Source: Aneurinibacillus sp. REN35
GTDB taxonomy: Bacteria > Bacillota > Bacilli > Aneurinibacillales > Aneurinibacillaceae
DNA length: 64,000 bases
Reading direction: 5' to 3'
Assembly (NCBI RefSeq): GCF_041379945.2
Contig: NZ_JBFTXJ020000004.1
Span: 62,001-126,000, forward strand
A program made the translations under genes and the position numbers. Of this stretch, positions 8,342 through 17,789 are shown piece by piece. The first letter of the stretch is position 1, and every line of letters begins with the position of its first letter. The notes below the pieces were generated by a model, which saw only the letters and a list, made by a program, of their open reading frames with translations, was not told the DNA's origin and searched no databases.

Positions 8342-9229
8342 TTATTTCCAAAGCTTTCGCAATCGGAGCAGAAAGCCTCTGACTCCACCACCATCTTCAA
8401 TGCGTTCATGCGAAAGATATACATTGACCAAATTTTTAAAGCTCTGGGCTGCCTTGCTTGCGGGATAAGCAAGGCAAAGAGGACGCTGTCTTTTTACCGC
8501 CTTGGATACATGGGCATCATCATAAACGAACCCTAGCATGTTCATCTCCAATTTCAGAAACTGACGGGCGACAAGCAGTAGTTTTTCACCTGTACTGCTT
8601 CCTTCCTTTTCACTAACGGCACGATTTACTACTACATTAAACCGAATATCAGGCTTCTGGTAGTGCGCCATTTTGACCAGCGCATAAGCATCCGTTACCG
8701 AAGTCGGTTCAGGTGTAGTCACTAGCATAATTTCGTCGGCGGATAGCAGAAAACGCAGCATGTCTTTAGACATACCGGCTCCTGTGTCTAAAATAATTGT
8801 ATCAGCATATCCTTGTAATTGGGCCAGTTGTTCGAAAAAATAATGTAATTTTATTTCATCGAGTTCAAAAATCTGTGACAGACCGGACCCTCCAGCTACA
8901 AATTCTAGGTCGTTAGGCCCTCTTTCAATAATATCCCAGATTGAAAGCCTCTTGTCTATGAGATCAATGATATTTTTTTTTGCAGACATACCCATTAGCA
9001 CATCAATATTTGCAAAACCGAGATCCAGATCGAACAATACGACTCGGTGTCCCCGCTCTCTTAGCCCTAGCGCAAAATTTAGAGAAAAGTTCGATTTCCC
9101 AACTCCACCCTTTCCGCTTGTCACTGCAATGACCTTTGTTCTTTTTGCGTTTCCGCCATTTGAATGGGGTTTGCTCCGAAGCCGAAGATCCCCTAATCTT
9201 TCGCGCAAGCGCTGAGCTTGATCACTCAT
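8342..9229 (-). CDS. flhG: Flagellar number regulator FlhG (YlxH), MinD-like ATPase
   Basis: MinD/ParA-family ATPase that works with FlhF to control the position and number of flagella. The deviant Walker A motif SGKGGVGKS lies at residues 38-46. The N-terminal DQAQRLR (residues 3-9) matches the DQAxxLR motif that in this family stimulates FlhF GTPase activity. Further ATPase signatures are LFDLDLGFANID and IILDTGAG. The 295-residue length is typical. The ATG overlaps the flhF stop by four bases (ATGA), fitting coupled production of the FlhF/FlhG pair. In B. subtilis FlhG also contacts the FliM/FliY C-ring complex, and both of those are encoded in this operon. Confidence 0.94.
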   Translation of the reverse strand: MSDQAQRLRERLGDLRLRSKPHSNGGNAKRTKVIAVTSGKGGVGKSNFSLNFALGLRERGHRVVLFDLDLGFANIDVLMGMSAKKNIIDLIDKRLSIWDIIERGPNDLEFVAGGSGLSQIFELDEIKLHYFFEQLAQLQGYADTIILDTGAGMSKDMLRFLLSADEIMLVTTPEPTSVTDAYALVKMAHYQKPDIRFNVVVNRAVSEKEGSSTGEKLLLVARQFLKLEMNMLGFVYDDAHVSKAVKRQRPLCLAYPASKAAQSFKNLVNVYLSHERIEDGGGVRGFLLRLRKLWK

Positions 9230-10491
9230 TCGTTCATCTCTCCTAAAATAAGCGCTGCAATTTTATCCGGTGTAGCTGTTTCAATATCATCAGGCACATT
9301 TTGCCCAGTAGTAACATAGGAGAGAGAAAGCCGGTACTTCACGATGACATTAAGAAGCGAGCCATACGTACTGGTTTCATCTATTTTGGTGAAAATGACT
9401 TTATCAATCTGCACGTCTGCAAAGCTTTGAATGATTGCCTCTAAATCTCCCTGCTTCGCTGTAGCGCTTAATACAAGAATCGTTTCATTTGGCAGTGGAG
9501 AATGAAGCAGCTTGGTAATCTCTGTAACATACTCTGGATTTCGATAGTTTCGCCCTGCCGTATCCATGAAAATCATATCGCAATCGCGCAATCGCTCAAT
9601 CGTAGGCGCAAGTTCTTCCGCTGAATAAACAACCTTAAGCGGTACATTTAAAATATTAGCGTATGTTTTCAACTGTTCTACCGCAGCAATTCGATACGTA
9701 TCAGATGTTACCATACCAACCTGTTTTTCTTTAGAGAGCGTGCATTCAGCAGCCAGTTTAGCCAGCGTTGTCGTCTTACCCACGCCGGTTGGTCCAATAA
9801 AGTTTACCAGCACTGTACGATCACGCAATGGACCATGTTCTTTTGAAGCAGCATCCATCAAATCAATGATGGCTTGTTTGACGACACGCTTTACTTCTGT
9901 TTCATTTTGCAGTTCTTCGGCAGGAAGCTCTTTTATCGCTCTCTCAAAAATCTTTCCGATCAGCATCTCGTCCACTTCCTGCACTTGCAGAATGCGGCGA
10001 AGGGGGTGAAAAGCATCCGGAAGCGTAGTATTCTTCTCATCTGCGATAACAAGCTTCCACAGCATGCCTCTCATTTCTTCTAATTCTTTTGATACAGTGT
10101 GGGAAGCAGCCTCTTCCTTCTGTATGACCGGCTTAGAAATCCGCTCATCTATCACCTGTTCTTTCTGCAGTGCGGCTGATTGCAAAACAGTAGCAAAAGA
10201 TTTCTCCGCCCCCTCCGCTTGTTTCTCTGATAAAGTCAAGGCAGGAGAAGGGGAAGGAGGAGCCGAAAAGGACGGCATTGGCGCTTTTTTTGCTTGCTCC
10301 CGCTCTTTCTCATTGTTTGCAGTCGGGTCAATCGCCGCAATCACTTCAATTTGTTTTTTTCGGAACATACCTAAAAACCCACCAGTCTTGATGGGTTTTG
10401 TATTAAGAATAATCGCGTTTTTTCCTAGATCCGCTCGGATTTGCTGCAAGGCATCCGACATGGAATCAACCACATATTTTTTTACACGCAT
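9226..10491 (-). CDS. flhF: SRP-type GTPase FlhF
   Basis: Signal-recognition-particle-type GTPase that marks the site of flagellar assembly at the membrane. The 421-residue protein has a basic N-terminal B domain (residues 1-55, with GGFLGMFRKKQIEV), a variable proline- and charge-rich linker (about 56-140), a helical N domain and the G domain with [15 protein letters not shown] (P-loop from residue 233), TSDTYRIAAVEQLKTYA and DTAGR motifs. It is the third SRP GTPase in this window after Ffh and FtsY. The ATG overlaps the flhA stop by one base (TGATG). Confidence 0.95.
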   Translation of the reverse strand: MRVKKYVVDSMSDALQQIRADLGKNAIILNTKPIKTGGFLGMFRKKQIEVIAAIDPTANNEKEREQAKKAPMPSFSAPPSPSPALTLSEKQAEGAEKSFATVLQSAALQKEQVIDERISKPVIQKEEAASHTVSKELEEMRGMLWKLVIADEKNTTLPDAFHPLRRILQVQEVDEMLIGKIFERAIKELPAEELQNETEVKRVVKQAIIDLMDAASKEHGPLRDRTVLVNFIGPTGVGKTTTLAKLAAECTLSKEKQVGMVTSDTYRIAAVEQLKTYANILNVPLKVVYSAEELAPTIERLRDCDMIFMDTAGRNYRNPEYVTEITKLLHSPLPNETILVLSATAKQGDLEAIIQSFADVQIDKVIFTKIDETSTYGSLLNVIVKYRLSLSYVTTGQNVPDDIETATPDKIAALILGEMNE

Positions 10492-12524
10492 CAGATGCTC
10501 ACCACCCCTACGCTTTGAATTTCAATCTCAGGCTCTAACTCATTATACGAAAGCACGGGAATCTCCGGCATCATTCTCTCTACCAACTGCCGCATGTACA
10601 TACGAATAGCCGGTGAGGTTAAAATGATAGGCTGTTGTCCCATCTGCAGCATACGGTTGACCTGTTCGGATAACGCAGCAAAAATCCGCTGCGACGTATC
10701 CGGATCAATCGCCATATAGTTACCCTGCTCGGTTTGCTGTATGGAATCTGAAATTGCTTTTTCTAAGCTCGGCCCAGCGGTGATGACCTGCAGCGGTTCT
10801 CCCGGCGCTACAAACTGCAGCGTAATTTGCCGTGACAGCGATTGTCTTACATATTCAGCCAGCAGATCGGTATCCTTAGTATACGGGCCGTAATCGGCCA
10901 GCGTCTCCAATATTACCGGCAGGTTGCGAACAGATATTTTCTCCCGCAGCAGCTTCTGCAGTACTTTTTGCACATCGCCTACGCTTAGTACATTCGGAAC
11001 CAGTTCTTCCACTAGCGCAGGTGTTGTTTCCCGCACGTTGTCTATGAGCGCCTTCGTTTCTTGACGGTTCAGCAATTCATGCGCATATCGCTTGATGATC
11101 TCCGTCAGATGCGTAGCTACAACAGATGGCGGATCTACTACCGTATAGCCAGCCATCTCGGCCCGTTCCTTCACCTCTTCCGTTACCCAGAGAGCCGGAA
11201 GGCCAAAAGCAGGCTCTACCGTATCAATACCGGTAACCGATTCATCATCAATTCCCGGACTCATCGCCAGATAATGATCAAGCATAATCTCGCCGCGAGC
11301 TACCTGATTGCCTTTAATCTTAATTACGTATTCATTCGGGCGAAGCTGAATATTATCCCGAATCCGAATGACCGGTACAACAACGCCAAGCTCAATGGCG
11401 CACTGGCGCCGGATCATGATGACCCGATCAAGCAAGTCACCGCCTTGATTCGCATCTGCAAGCGGAATTAATCCATATCCGAACTCGAACTCAATCGGAT
11501 CAATGTGCAATAGACTCACTACACTTTCTGGACTGCGAACCTCTTCCATCTCGGCTTCTTCCGGTGATGTCTCAAGATCGACCTCCGCCTTCTTGATCCC
11601 TTGCTGTAGGCGAAAACCGCTAAAGGCAAGCACACCGGCTACCGGAAACGTTGGCAGCAAGCCAATCGGTGTGAATATCCCCATCATGATAACTGTTCCC
11701 GCTACCACATACAACAAGCGTGGATAGGCGAGCATTTGCTTCATTAAGTCATCACCGATGTTATCTTCAGAAGCTGCGCGTGTTACGATAAGGCCGGTCG
11801 CTGTAGACAATAAGAGCGCCGGAACCTGGCTGACCAGCCCGTCACCGACAGACAGAAGCGTGAACGTTGTCGCCGCTTCTCCAAATCCCATATTATGCAC
11901 AACCATCCCGATAATGAGGCCGCCAATAATGTTTACGATAAAAATAATAATACCTGCAATCGCGTCCCCTTTTACGAACTTGGTTGCACCATCCATCGCG
12001 CCAAAGAACTCTGATTCCTGACTGATTTTCTTACGACGTTGCTGGGCTTCCGCATCGGAAATGGCCCCAGCATTCAAGTCAGCATCAATCGCCATCTGCT
12101 TCCCTGGCATGGCATCGAGTGCAAAACGAGCCGCCACCTCAGCTACACGCTCGGATCCTTTCGTAATAACCATAAAGTTAATCAGCGTAAGGATTAGGAA
12201 GACAACAAAACCGACAATCGCATTCCCACCGATAACAAATGAACCAAACGCTTCAATTACTTTTCCCGCTTCCCCATGCGATAAAATGTTACGTGTCGAT
12301 GATACGTTAAGAGCTAAGCGGAACATCGTCGTAATCAAAAGCAGCGACGGAAAAACCGAAAACTGCGATGGATCATTCGTATTCATCGCTACAAGCAAAA
12401 TGGTAAGCGAGAGCGAAATATTAATAATAAAAAGAATGTCAAGAAGGGGATTCGGTAAGGGAATAACAAGCATAATAACGATGCATATAACAAATCCCAT
12501 AACAGCAAGATCTCTGCGATTCAT
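10491..12524 (-). CDS. flhA: Flagellar type III export gate protein FlhA
   Basis: Central membrane protein of the flagellar export apparatus. Eight probable membrane helices fill residues 1-310. The conserved cytoplasmic FHIPEP loop is visible as MPGKQMAIDADLNAGAI followed by an RRKKISQESEFFGAMDGA segment. The C-terminal half (about 350-677) is the cytoplasmic ring domain that binds chaperone-substrate complexes. At 677 residues it has full family length. The ATG at 12524 has AAGGGGGGAAA upstream and lies 26 bases after flhB. It overlaps flhF by one base. Confidence 0.96.
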   Translation of the reverse strand: MNRRDLAVMGFVICIVIMLVIPLPNPLLDILFIINISLSLTILLVAMNTNDPSQFSVFPSLLLITTMFRLALNVSSTRNILSHGEAGKVIEAFGSFVIGGNAIVGFVVFLILTLINFMVITKGSERVAEVAARFALDAMPGKQMAIDADLNAGAISDAEAQQRRKKISQESEFFGAMDGATKFVKGDAIAGIIIFIVNIIGGLIIGMVVHNMGFGEAATTFTLLSVGDGLVSQVPALLLSTATGLIVTRAASEDNIGDDLMKQMLAYPRLLYVVAGTVIMMGIFTPIGLLPTFPVAGVLAFSGFRLQQGIKKAEVDLETSPEEAEMEEVRSPESVVSLLHIDPIEFEFGYGLIPLADANQGGDLLDRVIMIRRQCAIELGVVVPVIRIRDNIQLRPNEYVIKIKGNQVARGEIMLDHYLAMSPGIDDESVTGIDTVEPAFGLPALWVTEEVKERAEMAGYTVVDPPSVVATHLTEIIKRYAHELLNRQETKALIDNVRETTPALVEELVPNVLSVGDVQKVLQKLLREKISVRNLPVILETLADYGPYTKDTDLLAEYVRQSLSRQITLQFVAPGEPLQVITAGPSLEKAISDSIQQTEQGNYMAIDPDTSQRIFAALSEQVNRMLQMGQQPIILTSPAIRMYMRQLVERMMPEIPVLSYNELEPEIEIQSVGVVSI

Positions 12525-12550
12525 TTGTTTCCCCCCTTCTGAAAAATGAA

Positions 12551-13639
12551 TTATATTTTTCCTTTTAATTTATACACATACGCCAGCACTTCAGCCACGG
12601 CCTGAAACAAGTCCTCCGGGATAGGCTGATTAATTTCCACCTGCGCAAACAGCATTCGTGCGAGCGGTTTATTTTCAACAGTAATAATCTCATGATCCTT
12701 GGCGATTTCTTTGATACGCAGCGCCACAAAGTCTTGTCCCTTGGCAATTACGGTAGGAGCCTGCATTGTAGCGCCATCATATTTAACCGCGATTGCGAAG
12801 TGAGTCGGGTTCGTGATGACGACATCGGCATTCGGAACTTCCTGCATCATACGACGCATCGCCATCTCCCGCTGCTTCTGCTTGATCTTTCCTTTGATCT
12901 GCGGATCGCCTTCCATCGTTTTATACTCATCCTTTATATCCTGCTTGGACATACGAAGCTGCTTCTCATGTTGAAAACGCTGGTACATATAATCCAAGAC
13001 GGCAATAATGACAAGAAGAATCGCTACCGTAAATCCCATTTGCAGCGTTAGCTTCCCAACAACGGACAGCATATCTCCGACCGACTTAGTAGCAAGCGTT
13101 AGCAGGTCGTCTTTTCCATTCCACAAAATGAACCATACGGCCACTCCGATAAACACAACTTTGAGAATCGATTTAATCAAGTTGACAATGGCCTGCAAAG
13201 AAAAGATTTTCTTTGCCCCTTTAATCGGATCCAACCGGTTTAATTTAAACATAAGCGGCTTGGTTGTAAACAAGAGGCCAAATTGAATATAATTCGAGAA
13301 AAAACTAATCACTACAGCAATTAAAAAGATCGGCCAGACCAGCATGGCGGATTGATATAGCACTTCAAGCATCAATTTTTCTGTTGTTTCTTCCGTAAGC
13401 TCCATTAGCAAATAGTTGTTAAAGAACGCATGAAAAAATTGATAGAGACGATCTCCCATCCCTCTGCCCATAAAGAGAAAAAATAAAAAAACGGCCAACA
13501 GAACAAGCGCCGTTGCTACCTCTTGGCTTTTTGCTACCTGCCCATCTTCCCTTGCTTTCTGCTTCTTGCGCGGTGTCGCTTTTTCTGTTTTTTCTCCCGC
13601 AAAGAACTGAAGGTCAACCTGAAAGCGCAGGCGGTTCAT
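12551..13639 (-). CDS. flhB: Flagellar export switch protein FlhB
   Basis: Membrane protein that controls the change in export specificity from rod/hook to filament subunits. The N-terminal half has four membrane helices after a basic segment (EKATPRKKQKAREDGQVAKS). The autocleavage motif NPTH is present at N277-P278, within DVVITNPTHFAIAVKYD. The C-terminal FlhBC domain ends with QAVAEVLAYVYKLKGKI. At 362 residues it is full length. The ATG overlaps the end of fliR by four bases. A second, cleavage-site-less FlhBC-like protein (ylqH) is encoded 30 kb away in this window. Confidence 0.96.
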   Translation of the reverse strand: MNRLRFQVDLQFFAGEKTEKATPRKKQKAREDGQVAKSQEVATALVLLAVFLFFLFMGRGMGDRLYQFFHAFFNNYLLMELTEETTEKLMLEVLYQSAMLVWPIFLIAVVISFFSNYIQFGLLFTTKPLMFKLNRLDPIKGAKKIFSLQAIVNLIKSILKVVFIGVAVWFILWNGKDDLLTLATKSVGDMLSVVGKLTLQMGFTVAILLVIIAVLDYMYQRFQHEKQLRMSKQDIKDEYKTMEGDPQIKGKIKQKQREMAMRRMMQEVPNADVVITNPTHFAIAVKYDGATMQAPTVIAKGQDFVALRIKEIAKDHEIITVENKPLARMLFAQVEINQPIPEDLFQAVAEVLAYVYKLKGKI

Positions 13640-14418
13640 GATACGGCCCCCACTATTTCCATCATTCGTTCCATTGAAGCAAACAACACTTCAAGCAGAC
13701 GACTCATCACAAAAAAATAACCTGGAAAAACAATGATTAAGATAATGAATCCAGCCAGCAGCTTGGCCGGCATTCCGACCACAAAAATATTCATCTGCGG
13801 CACCGTTTTAGCCACAATTCCAAGAGCGATATCAATTACGAACAGAGAACTAATTAACGGAGCTGCAAGCAGCATGCCGGACATAAACATATAAGAAAAC
13901 TTCTCTACGAGAAACGCACTGATTGATCCGTCGCCTATACCATTTATCCAACGATCAAGCGGGACAATCTGATAGCTTGTCAGTATTCCCTTAATTAACA
14001 GATGATGACCGTTTGTCGATAAGATAAACAGCATCGTAAGCATATGCTTAAAGTTCCCCATTAGCGGAGTTTGCGCTCCTGTCATCGGGTCAAAAATGGT
14101 GGCCATTGCAAGGCCCATAATCATATCAATAAACGATCCGGCAACCTGAATTGCCGCCAAAAATAACGTCGCAAGAAACCCCAGCAACAGACCAATTAAC
14201 ACTTCCTTTAAGGCTAGATATACATACGCAAAATCTAGTGCAATCACGCTATCTGCTTTTAACAGCGGAAAAGCAACCAAAGCAAGGAAAAATGATAGTC
14301 CGATCTTAAAAGGAGCCGGAATGCTTCGCATCGAAAAAATCGGCGCGGCCACAAAAAATGCAGTAAGCCGGACAAATACAAGCAAAAATGCGGGCAACAT
14401 CTCAAGTAATTGAATCAT
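13636..14418 (-). CDS. fliR: Flagellar export protein FliR
   Basis: Membrane protein of the export gate. In the assembled complex FliR joins FliP and FliQ in a helical assembly. The 260 residues contain about six hydrophobic helices, beginning MLPAFLLVFVRLTAFFVAAPIF, and the conserved PFKIGLSFFLALVAFPLL segment. The gene starts four bases after fliQ and overlaps flhB by four bases, the classic fliPQR-flhB order. Confidence 0.95.
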   Translation of the reverse strand: MIQLLEMLPAFLLVFVRLTAFFVAAPIFSMRSIPAPFKIGLSFFLALVAFPLLKADSVIALDFAYVYLALKEVLIGLLLGFLATLFLAAIQVAGSFIDMIMGLAMATIFDPMTGAQTPLMGNFKHMLTMLFILSTNGHHLLIKGILTSYQIVPLDRWINGIGDGSISAFLVEKFSYMFMSGMLLAAPLISSLFVIDIALGIVAKTVPQMNIFVVGMPAKLLAGFIILIIVFPGYFFVMSRLLEVLFASMERMMEIVGAVS

Positions 14419-14422
14419 ATAA

Positions 14423-14692
14423 CTATCCTATGAACTTATATAGATTGCCAAGAATGTTGGATGTAAACTCAAGCATATGGCTCAGCATCCACGGACCAAA
14501 AAGTACTAGCGCAAGCAGGGTAGCCACAATTTTTGGCACGAATGCAAGCGTTGCCTCTTGAATCGACGTTGTAGCTTGGAAGATACTTACGATAAGTCCG
14601 GCAATTAGCGCGATGCCTACCAACGGTGCACTCGTCAGCAGCACGACAAATACAGCCTGCTGTGCAAGTGAAATTATGAATTCTTGTGACAC
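14423..14692 (-). CDS. fliQ: Flagellar export protein FliQ
   Basis: Small (89 aa) export-gate protein with two membrane hairpin helices (about residues 15-40 and 50-78). It shows the family hallmarks PLVGIALIAGLIVSIFQATTSIQEATLAFVPK around the turn. It begins 11 bases after fliP and ends four bases before fliR, so the fliPQR module is intact. Confidence 0.95.
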   Translation of the reverse strand: MSQEFIISLAQQAVFVVLLTSAPLVGIALIAGLIVSIFQATTSIQEATLAFVPKIVATLLALVLFGPWMLSHMLEFTSNILGNLYKFIG

Positions 14693-14703
14693 GGCTTCTC
14701 ACC

Positions 14704-15459
14704 TCACTGAAAGCTTATTAACAGCGACTTAACGACCAAATACCAACCATCGACTAAAATAAATAGCAAAATCTTAAACGGCAGCGAGATCATTACAGGA
14801 GGTAGCATCATCATCCCCATCGCCATCAATACGCTAGCAACCACCATATCAATCACAAGAAACGGAATGAAAATCATAAATCCGATTTGCAAAGCTGTTT
14901 TCAACTCGCTGATTGCATAGGCCGGTACTAATGCAGTGAGAGGAATATCCTTCACCGTTTTAGGTTTGGGTGCTTTCGTATATTCAAGGAATAAATTTAA
15001 ATCTTTTCCCCGTGTGTGCTTCACCATAAAATTTTTAAATGGCAGCACAGCTTTTTCGACCGCTTGTTCCTGTGTGATCTGTTTTTTGAAATACGGCTGC
15101 AGCGCCTGATCATTTACTTGCGAAAAGGTCGGAGCCATAATAAAAAACGTCAAAAACAAAGCCAATCCAATTAATACCTGGGTGGGTGGTGCCTGCTGCG
15201 TTGACAATGCCGTCCTCGTAAATGAAAGTACAATGACAATGCGTGTAAAGCATGTCATCATAATTAAGATGGATGGCGCTATCGATAAAATTGTAAACAG
15301 CAAAAGAATCTGCAGTGTAAGAGAAACATCTTCAGGCTTGTCCGTTGCTCCAATATTAATATCGATCCCTGGGATTGGAACCTGCGCTGCAAAGCTTACT
15401 TCAGGAACTAAGAGCAGCAAGCTGACAGCTAGACTCAGTATGATATACAGCCGTTTCAT
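14704..15459 (-). CDS. fliP: Flagellar export protein FliP
   Basis: Core pore-forming protein of the flagellar export gate. The chosen ATG at 15459 has GAAGGAAG upstream and overlaps the fliO stop as ATGA; a longer reading frame from 15492 would lie inside fliO. The 251-residue protein has a cleavable signal peptide (about 1-26, ending SFAAQ). A membrane domain with the FliP signature CFTRIVIVLSFTRTAL follows, then a periplasm-facing segment and two C-terminal helices. Its length fits the family. Confidence 0.95.
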   Translation of the reverse strand: MKRLYIILSLAVSLLLLVPEVSFAAQVPIPGIDINIGATDKPEDVSLTLQILLLFTILSIAPSILIMMTCFTRIVIVLSFTRTALSTQQAPPTQVLIGLALFLTFFIMAPTFSQVNDQALQPYFKKQITQEQAVEKAVLPFKNFMVKHTRGKDLNLFLEYTKAPKPKTVKDIPLTALVPAYAISELKTALQIGFMIFIPFLVIDMVVASVLMAMGMMMLPPVMISLPFKILLFILVDGWYLVVKSLLISFQ

Positions 15460-16070
15460 CGATCGTCTTCCTTCTCTTTGTCCGTAAACCATTCTTCTTC
15501 CATATTCCGCCGCCGCTTGCGCGCTTCACCGACCTTTTGTTGAAAAATCGCAGTCAGCTCTTCCTCTTTGTCCGGTGTATCTTTCTTAGTAAAACGCGTA
15601 AGCCATTCAGCAAAGGAGGCGCCACCTAACTCAGGCGAACCTGTGCGTGATTCAAGCTTCTCTAGCATGTCTTGCACTTCTTCAGGATTCTCAATACAGC
15701 GCAATAATGTCACATTTTCTCCAACACCAACGACATACAACGCAGACCCGACCTGGACAACCTGGAGCGACTTCTGCGGACCAAGCGAGCAGCCTCCAAG
15801 CGTACGCATACCCGCCTTACCGAAAAGCACCTGTGAACGCCTGCCCACAAAACGCAATAAAAAATAGATAATGCCTACAATAACTAATAAAACAATGCCG
15901 GTTTGCAGCAGCAGCATCGGCATAGACGTAGTCTCTTGCGCAAGTGTCTCCGGCTCATTCATGGGCGTCTTTGTCGGAATAGCCGTGCTGGCTATCGCTT
16001 CATTCGTTTGCTGGATGAAAAAAACGAACGAAGCGAAAACACCCGTCGTTCGGATGATTTTTTTCCTCAT
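15456..16070 (-). CDS. fliO: Flagellar biosynthesis protein FliO (FliZ in Bacillus nomenclature)
   Basis: Membrane protein that helps FliP fold and assemble. The 204-residue protein starts with a signal-like hydrophobic segment (about residues 8-28), then a short exported part. A membrane helix follows (about 53-70, LLQTGIVLLVIVGIIYFLLRFV), then the cytoplasmic FliO domain with MRTLGGCSLGPQKSLQVVQVG. The C-terminal 60 residues are charged and variable. An AAGGAG site lies ahead of the ATG. Its place between cheY and fliP is the standard Bacillus order, where the gene has also been called fliZ. Confidence 0.92.
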   Translation of the reverse strand: MRKKIIRTTGVFASFVFFIQQTNEAIASTAIPTKTPMNEPETLAQETTSMPMLLLQTGIVLLVIVGIIYFLLRFVGRRSQVLFGKAGMRTLGGCSLGPQKSLQVVQVGSALYVVGVGENVTLLRCIENPEEVQDMLEKLESRTGSPELGGASFAEWLTRFTKKDTPDKEEELTAIFQQKVGEARKRRRNMEEEWFTDKEKEDDR

Positions 16071-16108
16071 TCAAAAAACTCCTTCTATCCGAACAAATTC
16101 TCGTATCA

Positions 16109-16471
16109 TTATGCCAGTGTTTTTTTGATTGCTTCAATCACGCGGTCAGCTTGAAACGGCTTTACGATAAAGTCCTTTGCACCTGCTTGAATCGCATCAA
16201 TTACCATCGCCTGCTGTCCCATCGCTGAACACATAATAACCTTTGCTGCCGCATTTATTTTTTTAATTTCCTTTAATGCAGTAATTCCATCCATCTCTGG
16301 CATCGTAATATCCATTGTTACAAGATCTGGGTTCAGTTCTTTATACTTCTCGACGGCCTGAGCTCCGTCGCTCGCCTCTCCCACTACGTTATAGCCGTTT
16401 TTCGTAAGGATTTCTTTAATCATCATTCTCATGAAAGCTGCGTCATCTACGATTAGTACTCTGTTGCTCAT
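16109..16471 (-). CDS. cheY: Chemotaxis response regulator CheY
   Basis: Single-domain response regulator that, once phosphorylated by CheA, binds FliM/FliY at the motor switch. At 120 residues it has the minimal CheY fold: D9 and D10, phospho-acceptor D54 in LVTMDITMPEMDG, the conserved S in VIMCSAMGQQ, and the lysine in FIVKPF. It has no output domain. It sits directly after fliY, whose product dephosphorylates it, and upstream of the export genes, as in other Bacillales. Confidence 0.96.
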   Translation of the reverse strand: MSNRVLIVDDAAFMRMMIKEILTKNGYNVVGEASDGAQAVEKYKELNPDLVTMDITMPEMDGITALKEIKKINAAAKVIMCSAMGQQAMVIDAIQAGAKDFIVKPFQADRVIEAIKKTLA

Positions 16472-16499
16472 ATGATTTCCTCCTTAGCTTATGACCCTT

Positions 16500-17789
16500 T
16501 TATTGAAGTTTTTGCATCCGATCCCATGTGCTTACGATATCTGTAACACGCACACCGAAGTTCTCATCAATTACAACAACTTCACCTTTTGCAATCAGCT
16601 TATTGTTAACCAAAATATCTACCGGCTCACCAGCAAGCTTATCTAGTTCGATAACAGAACCCGGTGATAAATCAAGAATGTCTTTAATCTGTTTTTTCGT
16701 TCTTCCAAGCTCTACTGTCACTTTGAGCGGAATATCTAAGAGCATCCCTAAATTTTGCGGATTACCCTGTGGAGCCACCTGTGGATCAAATGATGAAAAC
16801 TGTACTGGCTGCACATTAGCAGGCGGCGGCTGATATCCTGTAGGAGCCGCTTGTGGTGGTTGCTGATACATAGGCGGTGGTGCATACATCGGTTGCTGTT
16901 GATATGGCGGCATGCCTGCTGCAGCTGGATATCCCTGTGGCGGCTGTTGATACATCGGCTGCTGTGGATAGGATGGCTCCGCTCCCTGCTGTCCAAACGG
17001 CATCTCCGTATTTCCCATCGCATGAACAGGCTCTGGAGCCGCGCTTGGTGGTGGACTTGGCTGTGGTGCAGGTTCAGGCGTAGCTTCTTCCCCCATGCCG
17101 CCAAGAAGCGTCGCTACTAGCGAACGTGCAAATGGCACAGGAATAAGCTGCATAATATTCGAATCAATCAAGTTTCCTACTTTTAATCGGAAGGAAACCT
17201 TCACTAAAATTTCATCATCTGGAATATTCTCAATGCCGCGCCCTTCTTTCAAATCCATCATATCGATGCCTGGCGGCGAAATATTTACAAGTTTGTTGAA
17301 AATAGTAGACATGGATGTGGCTGCAGATCCCATCATCTGATTCATCGCTTCCTGCACCGCACTTAGATGAATCTCCGAAAGCTCAGCGGGCGGTGTGGTC
17401 CCATCTCCACCCATCATCAAATCCGCAATAATCTGCGCGTCTTCCTTGCGGATCACCAGCAGATTAACCCCTTGGAATCCCTCCGTATATTCAACGTGGA
17501 TGGCCACATACGGGTGTGGAAACTGATCCTGTACTTCTTCTTGACGAATAACCCCAACTTTCGGTGTAGTAATATCGGTCATTTGTCCAAGTAAACTAGA
17601 CAACGCCGTCGCAGCACTACCGAATGTAATATTTCCGATTTCTCCAAGCGCATCTTGCTCTAGCGGAGAGAGATAATCATCAATATTGTTTATTATCTGT
17701 CCCTCTTCGTTCTCATCGGCATCATCTTGCAAATCATTCTGCCTAAGCAATGCATCAATCTCTTCCTGCGAGAGCATTTCCCTACTCAT
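16500..17789 (-). CDS. fliY: Flagellar switch protein FliY (CheY-P phosphatase with FliN domain)
   Basis: C-ring protein that combines a CheC-like CheY-P phosphatase with a FliN/SpoA domain. Order: an N-terminal CheY-P-binding peptide (LSQEEIDALLRQ), two phosphatase half-sites (GEIGNITFGSAATALS and AVQEAMNQMMGSAATS), a long P/Q/Y-rich linker at about residues 230-345, and a C-terminal FliN domain (LDIPLKVTVELGRTKKQIKDIL). The ATG at 17789 has GGAGG and AGGTGG sites within the end of fliM and overlaps that gene by eight bases. The 429 residues exceed B. subtilis FliY mainly because of the linker. Confidence 0.94.
   Translation of the reverse strand: MSREMLSQEEIDALLRQNDLQDDADENEEGQIINNIDDYLSPLEQDALGEIGNITFGSAATALSSLLGQMTDITTPKVGVIRQEEVQDQFPHPYVAIHVEYTEGFQGVNLLVIRKEDAQIIADLMMGGDGTTPPAELSEIHLSAVQEAMNQMMGSAATSMSTIFNKLVNISPPGIDMMDLKEGRGIENIPDDEILVKVSFRLKVGNLIDSNIMQLIPVPFARSLVATLLGGMGEEATPEPAPQPSPPPSAAPEPVHAMGNTEMPFGQQGAEPSYPQQPMYQQPPQGYPAAAGMPPYQQQPMYAPPPMYQQPPQAAPTGYQPPPANVQPVQFSSFDPQVAPQGNPQNLGMLLDIPLKVTVELGRTKKQIKDILDLSPGSVIELDKLAGEPVDILVNNKLIAKGEVVVIDENFGVRVTDIVSTWDRMQKLQ

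Noticed and set aside
8323-8472. Upstream extension of cheB by 50 codons
   Set aside because: It would overlap flhG, has no homology pattern, and an excellent ribosome site precedes the ATG at 8322.
7571-8536. A 321-codon open frame on the plus strand opposite cheB and flhG
   Set aside because: It lies entirely antisense to two well-supported genes, has low-complexity serine/threonine-rich translation and no ribosome site or family pattern.
16770-17090. CRISPR-like or tandem DNA repeat in fliY
   Set aside because: The repeats are short, imperfect, in frame and explained by a P/Q-rich protein linker; there are no spacers of equal length.
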